64,000 bases of DNA from Lentibacillus sp. Marseille-P4043. Lineage in GTDB: Bacteria > Bacillota > Bacilli > Bacillales > Amphibacillaceae. Numbering within the stretch: position 1 is the stretch's first letter; every line of letters starts with the position of its first letter. A program made the position numbers and the translations under genes. The stretch spans positions 3,470,499 to 3,534,498 of the forward strand of contig NZ_LT984884.1 of NCBI RefSeq assembly GCF_900258515.1. The letters are read 5' to 3'. This document shows positions 32,587 through 41,500 of the stretch, piece after piece. Below the pieces are notes generated by a model, which saw nothing but the letters and a program-made list of their open reading frames with translations, was not told the origin of the DNA and did no database searches.

Positions 32587-32614
32587 AATAATAGTTTCAG
32601 AAGGTGATGACAGC

Positions 32615-33010
32615 ATGGAAAAGAGGAATGTACGCGTCAAACATATTAAGGGGAACTCCGTGTCATTTAGTTCAATTTTTTCGATTGGTGATACAGCAAC
32701 TGCCGGACCAAAATCAAATGTGATAGCGGTACAAAAAGAGGGAGCTATATTTACGAAAAAAGATGATGTAGAATTTACGAACTATCGATTATTTAATCAA
32801 GCCGTTAAATGGCCAAAAAATGGTAAACACGTTAAGCAGCAAATTAATCATCACACAAACAATATCAATGTGCATCATGCATCTTTTATTGGTGTAGAAA
32901 CCTCGTCTATCTTTCAGGTAGGAAGTATTGGCAATATATCCACTGAAGCACGCATTAAACACTTCCGAATATTGCATGATGAAGACAGGAATGCTGCACA
33001 AAGCACATAA
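32615..33010 (+). CDS. gerPE: Spore germination protein GerPE
   Basis: The 131-residue protein carries two family segments, VRVKHIKGNSVSFSSIFSIGDTATAGPKSNVIAVQKEGAIF and a late HASFIGVETSSIFQVGSIGNISTEARIKHFRIL. This matches GerPE in length and position. AGAAGGTG precedes the ATG. Confidence 0.9.
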   Translation: MEKRNVRVKHIKGNSVSFSSIFSIGDTATAGPKSNVIAVQKEGAIFTKKDDVEFTNYRLFNQAVKWPKNGKHVKQQINHHTNNINVHHASFIGVETSSIFQVGSIGNISTEARIKHFRILHDEDRNAAQST

Positions 33011-33061
33011 GACATTCATACTTTATTCTATATAATAAAAAAATCTCGAGAAGGTGTTAGG

Positions 33062-33280
33062 ATGCCATCGATAGTAGGTCCTTTAAAGGTTAACAGCATT
33101 GATGGTGGGGTTGTCAATTTTGGAGATTCGTTTTACCTATCTCCAAAAAGCACCTCAAAAACCAGTGCTGGTTCGGGTTCGTTCAATACTGGAGACTTTA
33201 TCAATACAAATACTGGCTACAGTTCTACAAACCCATTTGACCAAGACGCATATGATCAACTAATAACGTCGAACGCGTAA
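33062..33280 (+). CDS. gerPF: Spore germination protein GerPF
   Basis: The 72-residue protein starts MPSIVGPLKVNSIDGGVVNF and continues GDSFYLSPKSTSKTSAGSGSFNTGDF, nearly the family consensus. It is the last gene of the operon, with AGAAGGTG upstream and a strong hairpin after the stop. Confidence 0.93.
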   Translation: MPSIVGPLKVNSIDGGVVNFGDSFYLSPKSTSKTSAGSGSFNTGDFINTNTGYSSTNPFDQDAYDQLITSNA

Positions 33281-33285
33281 ACGGT

Positions 33286-33317
33286 ATCAGCCCCCTGCTA
33301 GCGTGGCAGGGGGCTGA
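33286..33317. terminator. Terminator of gerP, shared with the convergent operon
   Basis: ATCAGCCCCCTGC and GCAGGGGGCTGAT form a perfect 13-pair stem with loop TAGCGT. T-runs are weak on both sides. It lies between gerPF and the end of the haem-copper operon. Confidence 0.8.
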
Positions 33318-33321
33318 TCCG

Positions 33322-33879
33322 TTATTTATATTGTGATTGATCCACAACCATTAATTGTATGCCATATATGATCATACAGGCGGACATTGCTAGTGACCCC
33401 CAACCAAGTGTTTTTTGGTCAACCTCCAGATAGTTGTTACAAATCTGGTCATCCGAACCGATATACAACCATGCCATTACCATAAGAACCAACATGATAT
33501 ATACATAGATAATGCCTTTTCCAATTCCCCCTAGTCTACTCCAACTATCACGGAGAGGAACTCCCACCAAAAATGGTAAACTAATAAATTTAAATATTTC
33601 CACTGCCTGCACTGTAATTGCTTCATCCATTGCTCGTGGTATCATCCAATAACTCCAGACAATCATCAATAAGAGCATTCCCGCCACTCCATTGCTGTTC
33701 CATTTCCCGAAGAAGTGCGGAAATTTTCGTTGGAGGAATGGCGCCATCAAAAAACCTGAAATAACGAGTAGCGGTATTTGCATGTGCATATGCACGATCA
33801 TAATTGATTCTAATAGATTCGCAACCGGGGGAAGAATTAAGAAAACATATAGCAATAAACCATACATAGCCTGTTTCAT
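33322..33879 (-). CDS. Membrane protein of the haem-copper operon, unknown
   Basis: The 185-residue protein has five or six helices with His-Met-His-Met in IMIVHMHMQIPLLVISGFLM, LQRKFPHFFGKW and a conserved-looking SYWMIPRAMDEA. It starts within a few bases of the sco stop and is the last gene of the operon. The HxHxM segment suggests metal or haem handling, somewhat like CtaG/CaaG-type assembly factors. No firm family is recognised. Confidence 0.75.
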   Translation of the reverse strand: MKQAMYGLLLYVFLILPPVANLLESIMIVHMHMQIPLLVISGFLMAPFLQRKFPHFFGKWNSNGVAGMLLLMIVWSYWMIPRAMDEAITVQAVEIFKFISLPFLVGVPLRDSWSRLGGIGKGIIYVYIMLVLMVMAWLYIGSDDQICNNYLEVDQKTLGWGSLAMSACMIIYGIQLMVVDQSQYK

Positions 33880-33882
33880 TGA

Positions 33883-34515
33883 TTATTCCCCCGCTTCAAT
33901 TAGTATTTTGTTCACTGTGTTCGCGGCTTCATCTGTTTTAGTGAAATCCAATACTTCCAACAAATGTCCCTGCTTGCCGATCAAATAAAATGCTGTATTA
34001 TGGGTGAAATTCCCATTTCCATCTGGGATCACAACAACGCCCAATTTATTTAATAGTGTATCTAACTCCGTTTTATTCTTAACCCTCGCCATTCGCCACG
34101 TTTCTCCATCACTGCCGAAATAGGTGCGATACTTTGTCAGTGTTTCTGGATTATCCCGCTCCGGATCAAAACTAATGCTTAAAAATACAATGTCCTCTCC
34201 AATATATTTTTGCGGGATCATCTTATAAACATTAGCCATATTCATCTCTAATTGTGGACAAACGGTTGTACAACTCGTATACATAAACGTTAAAAACACA
34301 AATTTCCCCTCGGCAAACGAATCAAATGTATAGGTCCTTTCTCTACTATCTTGCAGTGTGACACTAGGAAATGTCGGCTTGTTTTTTATTAATTCATATG
34401 TTCTAGCACTTTCCGCAGTAAAAGCGTGAAATCCATCTGTACCAATATAAAACAAGATACTGCCAAAAATAATAACGATTGTTATAGCCAATGCATTACG
34501 CCGATTTTCGATCAT
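33883..34515 (-). CDS. Sco/SenC copper chaperone
   Basis: The 210-residue protein has one N-terminal helix (about 8-28) and a thioredoxin-like domain. It carries the copper motif C-x3-C in FMYTSCTTVCPQLEMNM and a late His in GNFTHNTAFYLIG. Sco proteins deliver copper to CuA. The ATG at 34515 has AAGGAAG eight bases upstream. Its place after subunits II and I with a CuA site is functionally coherent. Confidence 0.93.
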   Translation of the reverse strand: MIENRRNALAITIVIIFGSILFYIGTDGFHAFTAESARTYELIKNKPTFPSVTLQDSRERTYTFDSFAEGKFVFLTFMYTSCTTVCPQLEMNMANVYKMIPQKYIGEDIVFLSISFDPERDNPETLTKYRTYFGSDGETWRMARVKNKTELDTLLNKLGVVVIPDGNGNFTHNTAFYLIGKQGHLLEVLDFTKTDEAANTVNKILIEAGE

Positions 34516-34635
34516 TACCATCACTTCCTTAAGCAGAAGTTAGAGACTAGATGTCGGCAGGCAAGCATTGGAAAGGGAACTTGCTAATTTGCAAATACCC
34601 TTCCCAATCACCGACCCTTTATATCTCCCTTCGTA

Positions 34636-36315
34636 TTACCAAGTCTTAATTGGTGGTGATCCTGGTGGTGCATTGACAATAAAATCAACAATTGGTACAA
34701 CATACGCCATTGCAACAACCATCAGCATTAATACAATCCATAACCCCCACCGCTCTGTCCACAATGGAGTTGGCTGTGCATCAGCTTCCACCTCACCAAT
34801 TGGAAATTCTGTATTTCCTTTTGGTGCAAAAAACATCATGTTGAACACAGCGTAAACTTGAATGATGACACCCAAAAGCAGTAATGTTGCTCCAATTCCC
34901 ATTACATATTCGTATGGTATCCAGCTTAGTGCTGTTCCATGGTCGCCATATGTCGTATATGCAGTTCGTCTAGGATCACCTAATAATCCGACTAGATGTT
35001 GAGAGCCAGACATCAGGATCATCCCAACAGTCCAAATAATGGTTTGCACGATACCTAGTTTATTCATTTTTGATGTTAATTCTCGTTTTGATAAATACGG
35101 GATTAACCAATAACAAATCCCAAAGAAAGTTAAAACAACGGATGTGCCAACAGTTAAATGAAAGTGGCCAACTACCCACATAGTGTTATGAATAACCTGG
35201 TTCATCTGATTACTTGTATTTACAATTCCCCCAGCACCTGCAGGAATAAAGGCGATCATTGCGATCATCGGTGCTAAGAAACGTACGTCTCCCCATGGAA
35301 GTTTCTTAAACCAGCCAAGCAACCCTTTTCCACCTAATCTTCTTCCTGTCCGTTCAAAGAGCGCAAACATCGCAAATGCAGTCATGAGCGAAGGAAACGC
35401 AATCGAAATACTCATAAATACATGTAAAAATTTAATAGATTCCGAGATCCCTGGGTCAATGATTTGATGATGGAATCCACCAGGAATATTTAAAATGACT
35501 AATAGAATTACAACAACCCGTGCTAATTTATCATTAAATACACGGCCGCCAATGACTTTCGGTACAACGACATACCAGGCAGACGTTGCTACAATATACC
35601 AAATGTTTACGAGTGTATGGCCGAAGCTCCAAAATAGTGTACGACTTACCATAACGTTAATCGTTTCTTTCCACCCTAAAGACCAAGGAATAAGTGTTAG
35701 CACTTCAATTGTGACACCGATACTGCCGAAGAACCAAAGTACAAACACCCCCATCGCAAAAAATGCTAACAATGGTGTTACTTCCCCGCGATGATGTTTT
35801 CTCCAATGAAAATAATTGATGAAAGCACCAAAACAACAAGACCAAATCCCGAGTACAACAAACACTAATCCGATATAAAACACGGGAGAAGCTGCTAATG
35901 GCGGATAAAATGTATATAGTACAGATGCTTCATTCATTAAAATTGTAATAATTACTAATGCAACTCCAACCATCATCAAGCCAAATCCGATCCAGGCCAG
36001 TTTCCGAACCTTAGGTAGGAGTCCGCCGAGTGTGTGTGAAAGTCCTGCGTATAGATAACCAATGGTAAAAGTAGTTGTAAAAATAAGGATTAATAAAATT
36101 CCGTGTGCTGTTAACACTTGATAGTAATTTAACCATACTGGCAATTCCAACAAACCTGCACGTTGTAACCCCTGCAATAATCCTAAAATACCGCCAATGA
36201 GCAACGTGATAAATGATACAGTTAAATATGCCTTTGATAGTTTGGCATCTTGAAGGTTAACACCTAAAGCTTTTCGGGCTTCTTTGCGAATAGTTGTTTT
36301 TACTGCTCGTTCCAT
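34636..36315 (-). CDS. B-family haem-copper subunit I lacking the active-site Tyr (putative NO reductase)
   Basis: The 559-residue protein has about 13 helices and aligns with ba3-type oxidase subunit I, with identical numbering through the core. Metal ligands are present: His71 (TAHGILL), His233 (SFGHTLVN), His282-His283 (GFHHQIIDPG), His384 and His386 (GHFHLTV). In ba3 oxidase the helix VI motif is GHPIVY, with Tyr237 cross-linked to His233; here it is GHTLVN, so residue 237 is Asn. Tyr244 is Thr, and the 309-312 K-channel segment is altered. Absence of the Tyr is a hallmark of NO-reducing relatives such as CuA-type NORs. Upstream tandem Fnr boxes support anaerobic use. GGAGGG precedes the ATG. 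Confidence 0.88.
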   Translation of the reverse strand: MERAVKTTIRKEARKALGVNLQDAKLSKAYLTVSFITLLIGGILGLLQGLQRAGLLELPVWLNYYQVLTAHGILLILIFTTTFTIGYLYAGLSHTLGGLLPKVRKLAWIGFGLMMVGVALVIITILMNEASVLYTFYPPLAASPVFYIGLVFVVLGIWSCCFGAFINYFHWRKHHRGEVTPLLAFFAMGVFVLWFFGSIGVTIEVLTLIPWSLGWKETINVMVSRTLFWSFGHTLVNIWYIVATSAWYVVVPKVIGGRVFNDKLARVVVILLVILNIPGGFHHQIIDPGISESIKFLHVFMSISIAFPSLMTAFAMFALFERTGRRLGGKGLLGWFKKLPWGDVRFLAPMIAMIAFIPAGAGGIVNTSNQMNQVIHNTMWVVGHFHLTVGTSVVLTFFGICYWLIPYLSKRELTSKMNKLGIVQTIIWTVGMILMSGSQHLVGLLGDPRRTAYTTYGDHGTALSWIPYEYVMGIGATLLLLGVIIQVYAVFNMMFFAPKGNTEFPIGEVEADAQPTPLWTERWGLWIVLMLMVVAMAYVVPIVDFIVNAPPGSPPIKTW

Positions 36316-36330
36316 TTATGTTTCCCTCCT

Positions 36331-36792
36331 TTACTTCACCGTAATTGTTGTAGACATTAACTGATGTCCTGTTCCACAATATTCATTACATAGCACTAAA
36401 TAGCTGCCAGGTTCATCAAATGTATGTGCTATTTTCTGAATATGTCCTGGCATAACCATTGCATTTATATTTGTTCCAGCAACTTGAAATCCATGTGTTA
36501 CATCCTTAGAAGTCATGGTAAAGTTAATTTTTGCTCCAGCTGGGACTTCAATATTTCCAGGGGTAAAACCGAATGCTTGTAACGTCATGACTACTTCATA
36601 TTCATTTTTGCCAATCTGCTTAATCCCTGGCTCGTCAAATGGAGCAGTTTGGTCTACCTTTTGTGGATCAATTGTATCTTTATCACTCGGCGGCCCCATT
36701 TCAAGTGCAAATGTTTGATACCCAACGACGACCATAAATAATATTAAAATACCGGCACTTAAAGCAAGCCAGATTTCTTCAAATCGATGCAT
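36331..36792 (-). CDS. CuA-bearing subunit II
   Basis: The 153-residue protein has one N-terminal anchor (about 8-29) and a cupredoxin domain with an intact CuA site: VTHGFQV for the first His and LCNEYCGTGHQLM for two Cys, His and Met. This is the ba3-type subunit II that accepts electrons from cytochrome c or another donor. AGGAGGG precedes the ATG. It is followed 15 bases later by subunit I. Confidence 0.95.
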   Translation of the reverse strand: MHRFEEIWLALSAGILILFMVVVGYQTFALEMGPPSDKDTIDPQKVDQTAPFDEPGIKQIGKNEYEVVMTLQAFGFTPGNIEVPAGAKINFTMTSKDVTHGFQVAGTNINAMVMPGHIQKIAHTFDEPGSYLVLCNEYCGTGHQLMSTTITVK

Positions 36793-36803
36793 GTCATTCC
36801 CTC

Positions 36804-36950
36804 CTATACTCTAGCCATATATATCCAAAATACTGCCACCCACATGATGACGATAACAGCTCCGACAATGCCTACTGAGATTAATGTGCCTCGTAATGAT
36901 TTCTCGTCTTCAGTTTGTTTTTCAGAAAGATTCGTTTTGGTCGTTTCCAT
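36804..36950 (-). CDS. Small subunit IIa-like protein of the ba3-type complex
   Basis: The 48-residue protein METTKTNLSEKQTEDEKSLR continues GTLISVGIVGAVIVIMWVAVFWIYMARV: a soluble acidic N-terminus and one helix, as in cytochrome c oxidase subunit IIa of B-family enzymes. It lies just upstream of subunit II, with AAGGAGG seven bases before the ATG. It heads the operon of small subunit, II, I, Sco and a membrane protein. Confidence 0.85.
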   Translation of the reverse strand: METTKTNLSEKQTEDEKSLRGTLISVGIVGAVIVIMWVAVFWIYMARV

Positions 36951-36990
36951 TTCCACCCCTCCTTCGCTTCGTACTATCTATTACACTTAC

Positions 36991-37055
36991 ATCATAATCT
37001 GGGAGATAATGTGGAGAAGTGAAATGAATCACAAGCAACTGTGATTTTTCTTACA
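36991..37055 (-). promoter_or_regulatory. Tandem Fnr-type boxes and promoter of the haem-copper operon
   Basis: On the minus strand, TGTGA-TTCATT-TCACT (37033-37018) matches 9 of 10 Fnr positions. Exactly 21 bases later is TATGAT (36996-36991), placing the box at -41.5 from the expected start. A second box, TGTAA-GAAAAA-TCACA (37055-37040), also matches 9 of 10 positions and lies 22 bases further upstream, two helical turns away. The same geometry is seen at 8926 and 10273. Confidence 0.82.
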
Positions 37056-37202
37056 ATCGCTTTCAACAATTTAACCAGAACAAACGATTTTTCATAAAGG
37101 CTGTTTCAAATAGATTGTTGTTTTTGACACAACAGATATATAATACGACGTAACTTTAGTGTGACTTTCTCTCGTCCTATCTAAAATGAGTGCTAATCCA
37201 GC

Positions 37203-37321
37203 GCTGCGGGAAAATACTCGCTTTCCATGGGGAACGCTTCAGCCTCCTCGGAAGAAAACCACTTCCTGCGGGGTCTTCAGACTGTTCCTTTTCCCATAGG
37301 AGTCTCGCATTTTCCCGCAGC
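37203..37321. repeat. Inverted-pair repeat element, copy 1
   Basis: The core runs CGCTTTCC...CTTCAGCCTCCTCGG...CTGCGGGGTCTTCAGAC...CCCATAGGAGTCTCG. It is bounded by a copy-specific perfect 13-bp inverted pair, GCTGCGGGAAAAT and ATTTTCCCGCAGC. It pairs with copy 2 in opposite orientation about 100 bp away, and the flanks are also partly inverted. Together they fill the 927-bp gap 36951-37877, in which I see no credible gene. Confidence 0.8.
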
Positions 37322-37421
37322 TTAGAATAATTTTCTATTCAACTGATAAGAACTATTCTAAACGTTGATTTTATGGGCAATAACCAAACCACTCTATATT
37401 CAGAAATTTCCTATCAGCGCA

Positions 37422-37530
37422 GGCAGAATACGTAGACTCCTGCGGGAAAAGCACGTGTCTGAAGACCCCGCAGCGGCGGTTTCCCGCGAGGAGGCTGAAG
37501 CCGTGCCCGCGGAAAGCGAAGTATTCTGCC
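37422..37530. repeat. Inverted-pair repeat element, copy 2
   Basis: This is the reverse orientation of copy 1, with core GACTCCTGCGGG...GTCTGAAGACCCCGCAG...GAGGAGGCTGAAG...GGAAAGCG. The outer inverted pair is GGCAGAATAC and GTATTCTGCC, perfect over ten bases and different from that of copy 1. Confidence 0.8.
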
Positions 37531-37656
37531 GGAGCGAAATCTAAGCACTCAATCATCATTAGAACCGGAATAAAAGTCACAAAATAGAAATTTCATTACG
37601 TCGCATTCTATATCAACTACGCAATTAAACTTAACAAACATTACGAATAGAGCCTT

Positions 37657-37702
37657 CAAAAAAAACGAGCATAACCCCTTGGATTAATAGGGTTTGCTCG
37701 TT
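37657..37702 (-). terminator. Orphan minus-strand terminator
   Basis: On the minus strand, AACGAGCA...CCC and GGG...TGCTCGTT pair, followed by eight T. No minus-strand gene lies directly upstream: the next is addA, 813 bases away across two plus-strand genes. It may end a small or antisense RNA, or be left over from a rearrangement. Confidence 0.55.
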
Positions 37703-37822
37703 ATGGATACTGATTATAAATAGCAACAAATCCGTCACAATTAGAAATCCAATCCTTGTGATTATTGTTGAATAAGTTATTGCTTTAGGGTGACAAAAAG
37801 ATCAACTTAATCACATTGGTTC

Positions 37823-37850
37823 ACTTTCTATCGATCTTTCTCATACGCTA
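37823..37850 (+). promoter_or_regulatory. Sigma-K-type promoter of the GerP-like pair
   Basis: CATACGCTA (37842-37850) fits CATANNNTA, with AC 17 bases upstream at 37823-37824. It is 28 bases before the first GerP-like ATG. Confidence 0.6.
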
Positions 37851-37877
37851 AAGTATATCTTAATTAAAGGAAAGAAT

Positions 37878-38195
37878 ATGATGAACAATCCATTAATTCG
37901 GATCGGAAGTATTAAAATTACCAATATGACCGGAAATGCATCAATTACAATTGGGGAAATGACACAGCTAAATCCTAAATATGAAGATCAATCTCAAGGA
38001 ACCAATTGTGCAATAGGAGATTCTTCCTCATCAGCCTCCATCATGGAAAACAAACAAACGAATGAAGAAAGTAAGGGAAACGATTCATCATCACAATCCG
38101 AGAACAAAGTCAATTCTGGCCAAGAGGAAGCCACTATAGGGAGTGCAGCTAGGAGGATAAACAATGAACGATCATTTTATGGTTGGCCCGATTAA
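37878..38195 (+). CDS. GerPA/PF-like spore protein with a hydrophilic tail
   Basis: The 105-residue protein has an N-terminal GerPA/PF-like domain (IRIGSIKITNMTGNASITIGEMTQLNPKYEDQSQGTNCAIGD, residues 7-48) and a low-complexity Ser/Asn/Glu-rich tail (about 50-95). AAAGG precedes the ATG. The last 32 bases overlap the next gene in another frame. It lies between a sigma-K-type promoter and a terminator, and so is probably a two-gene late sporulation unit separate from gerPA-F. Confidence 0.78.
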   Translation: MMNNPLIRIGSIKITNMTGNASITIGEMTQLNPKYEDQSQGTNCAIGDSSSSASIMENKQTNEESKGNDSSSQSENKVNSGQEEATIGSAARRINNERSFYGWPD

Positions 38196-38406
38196 AATTG
38201 ACTCGCAAGCGGGGAACTCCTCCGTTAATTTTGGCGATACTTCCTTTTCAGGTAATACGGTTTACAATAAAAGTCAGGGGAATGCAATCGGAATTGGTGA
38301 TCCTTCTTCCGTATTTGCCCCAACTAAAAACGGCTGGCTAGATAACGATGCAAATGATCAAGATTCAGGAGGGAGTCCAACGATATCAAATCCTAATCAA
38401 CCGTAA
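38164..38406 (+). CDS. GerPA/PF-like spore protein, second of pair
   Basis: The 80-residue protein MNDHFMVGPIKIDSQAGNSS continues VNFGDTSFSGNTVYNKSQGNAIGIGDPSSVF, a diverged GerPF pattern (GPIKI, VNFGD, IGD). It overlaps the upstream gene by 32 bases; AGGAGG lies about seven bases before its ATG, within the upstream gene. The tail is Asp/Asn/Ser-rich. It probably localises to the coat. Confidence 0.8.
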   Translation: MNDHFMVGPIKIDSQAGNSSVNFGDTSFSGNTVYNKSQGNAIGIGDPSSVFAPTKNGWLDNDANDQDSGGSPTISNPNQP

Positions 38407-38470
38407 ACGCATGTATGATTTCTTAATGGTTTGAAGGGATAGGACTCATTTATATATATTCCCAAAACTA

Positions 38471-38516
38471 AACAGACCTGCTCCAATGAATGGGGCAGGT
38501 CTGTTAAAACTTTTTT
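38471..38516. terminator. Terminator between the GerP-like pair and addA
   Basis: AACAGACCTGC and GCAGGTCTGTT form an 11-pair stem with an internal CC/GG extension, followed by AAAACTTTTTT. It serves the plus strand and possibly the convergent addA. Confidence 0.88.
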
Positions 38517-41500
38517 ATGAAATAGGTGGGACCTCCAAAACGAGTTGCTTATCAAAGAAATAAAGATACGTTTCTTTTACCGGCTGGTGCCAAATGGTTT
38601 CAATTGCTTGCCGGTACAGATTCATTTGTGTCGCATACCGCTTCATAAGTTTCTCTTTCACTTGTTCCGTAACATCGCCATCAATTGCATCTGTCTTGTA
38701 GTCTATGATGATCCAGCCATCATCTTTTGGAATAATGCAGTCAATAACACCTTGTACTAACACTTGCTCGTCAGTCTCACTTGCCCATGATGCATATACT
38801 GTACTAGCTGGTAATGAGAGGCTAAAGGGTACTTCCCGATGATGATTGGATACCGAAAGCACATACTGACCAATTTCCGTTGCGAAAAACTGTGCAACTG
38901 CATGATAATCAATAACCGCTGCCTCATCGTTCGTGAGTATTTCTTTCTCGACAAGTACCTCAACAAATTCCTCTAGCTCAACATCACTTAAAGCCTTTGT
39001 AAGTGGAAGATGCTGCATAACGGTATGCATAGCTGTTCCTCGTTCAGCAGCTGAAATGGTTTTCTCCTGTTGCATAAACTTCGGTCGCTTCACAATCGGC
39101 GCTTGAAAGGTCTGGACAAGCTGTTCACTGCTATATTCATCCTTTAATTCACGCTGTCGTTTTAGTTCAGTCACTGTTTGCTTTGCCCTTGCCGTTTGAG
39201 CTTGCTGGAACGGATATTGATAAGAAAGTCGATTATCAACTGTTTCTGCCAAATCGTCATCCGTTAATGTTAATGGCTGCCAGTTGACGATCGTTTCTCT
39301 TAACTTCACATCTGCTTCCGTTGTTACTTCATCCAAATTAGCATATTCACTGCCATGGACAACCGAAACGTTCCATGAAGAAGGGTCAACTTTAATTTCA
39401 TCCAATATCGCGTCACTTAACTCTTCCGTTCGTAAAACGTCATTTTTTTGATGACGGATTAACGCAGGACCAACCCAATCTAAATAGGTTTTTGATTCCA
39501 TTCTGAAATGTGCTGGTAAAATCCATCCAGCATGATCAACAATCTTTTGCCACTTCGCTTGTTTCTTTTCAAATGATGCAACATTTGCAACCATCACCAA
39601 TTTTTCCTTGGCCCTTGTTAAAGCAACATACAAAACTCGCATTTCTTCCGCCAAAAGTTCCCGTAGTTTTTCTTTTTGAAATGCATGGAACAGTAACGTT
39701 GGGTAAGTGATACGCTTAATCGGATCAATATATTTACTGGCAAATCCAAGGTCTTTATGCAGCAAATAACGTTGTTTTAAATCCTGCAAGTTAAACTGTT
39801 TATCCATCGCACCTAAAATAACGATCGGAAACTCAAGACCTTTACTTTTATGAATCGTCATAATGCGAACAACGTCTTCTTGTTCACTAAGTGCTCGCGC
39901 TGCACCAAGATCCTCTCCACGCTCTTCCATTCGTTCGATAAACCGTAAAAAGCGAAATAGCCCACGAAACGAGGTTGTTTCATAACCGCGCGCTCGATCA
40001 TATAATGCTCTTAAATTTGCTTGGCGTTGCCTTCCACCAGGCATACCGCCAACAAAATCATAAAAACCAGTTTCTCGATAAATTTGCCAGATTAATTCTG
40101 ATAAGGCCCCTTGCCTGGAAGCAACCCGAAAACTCCCCAATTGTTCAAGGAAGTTCGTAACCTTTTCCGCTGTTTCGCCCATTTCGCGCTTGTAAAACTT
40201 TTTCAGTGCATCATAATACGTATGGCGTTTGTCTGCTAATCGGATCAACGCTAATTCCTCTTCATTCAGTCCAACAATTGGGGAACGCAGAACAGATGCA
40301 AGCGGAATATCTTGTCTTGGGTTATCAATTATTTTCAGTAGGCTTAGCATGATTTTTACTTCAATTGCCTCAAAGTAACCTGTAGATAATTCCGCATAAA
40401 CAGGAATTCCTTGTTTTTTCAACTCATCCGTAATTGTTGGCGCCCACGTCATCGACCTTAGTAAAATGACAATGTCACGATATTGCAGATCGCGTTGGCT
40501 TTGTGTTGCTTTATCAACAACTTGTAGGGGCTGGCTATCTTTTTGACCAATCCAGCCTTTGATTTTCTCGGCATATGCGCGCGCTTCTAACTGTGCTTTC
40601 TCCAAGTCTTGATAATTTTCATCTTCATCAGCCTGTCCCAACGTCTCTTCTTCCGGTGCTTCACGATCGATAATCAATAATTCCGGATCAGCATCAGGAA
40701 AATCTTGCGTTTCATACATGTTATTTGCATAGATTAGCTCAGCATCTTTGTCATAGTCGATCTCCCCTACATCCTCATCAAGAATTTGCCTAAAAATATA
40801 GTTGGCACCACTTAAAACTTGTTCCCTGCTGCGAAAATTACTTGCCAGGTCAATTCGTTTTGCTTGATCCTCTTCAGTAGCAAAGCGTTTATATTTTTCA
40901 ATAAATAGTGATGGCTCAGCATGGCGAAAACGGTAAATACTTTGTTTCACATCACCAACCATGAACATATTACCAGGACCCTCCTGATCACTAATCAATG
41001 TCAAAATGGTCTCTTGCACAAGGTTCGTATCCTGATATTCATCCACTAATAATTCAGTGAAGTTACTTTTCAAATGATTTGCAACACTGGACGGGATTGG
41101 CTGATCAACACTTGAGGCCTCATCAATCAATAGCTGCAAGCAATAATGTTCCAAGTCGGAAAAGTCGACAATCGCCTTTTCGCGCTTTTGTTTCGTGAAC
41201 CGTGTTTTAAATTGTTTGACTAATTCGGTTAACTGCTTAATAACTGGTGCAAGTTCTTGCATGTCCTCAATGTGACTTGCCAAATCTCTTGTAAACCAGC
41301 TTTGCTTCATATCGTTCCAGCGTTTTTTATAGCTATCCCGCAATGCTTTGACTTTTGCCTTTTTCTCTTCATTGCAATCTACCTTTTTGGACGATAATTT
41401 TACAAATGAGCTCTCTTGCATGAATGCTTGAAGATCATTCCATGAATCAAGGTGTGCGATGAAGTTTTGCAAATTTTCCTTGTCCGCATCTATCGCATCT

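Noticed and set aside
34636..36315. Naming subunit I as the ba3 oxidase gene cbaA
   Set aside because: The overall fold matches, but the Asn at position 237 argues against oxidase activity, so no symbol was given.
36787..37044. Plus-strand 85-residue frame
   Set aside because: It is antisense to the small subunit gene (36804-36950) and its promoter, and has no start signal.
37371..37580. Minus-strand 69-residue frame
   Set aside because: It lies across repeat copy 2 and its flank, with no ribosome binding site or conserved pattern.
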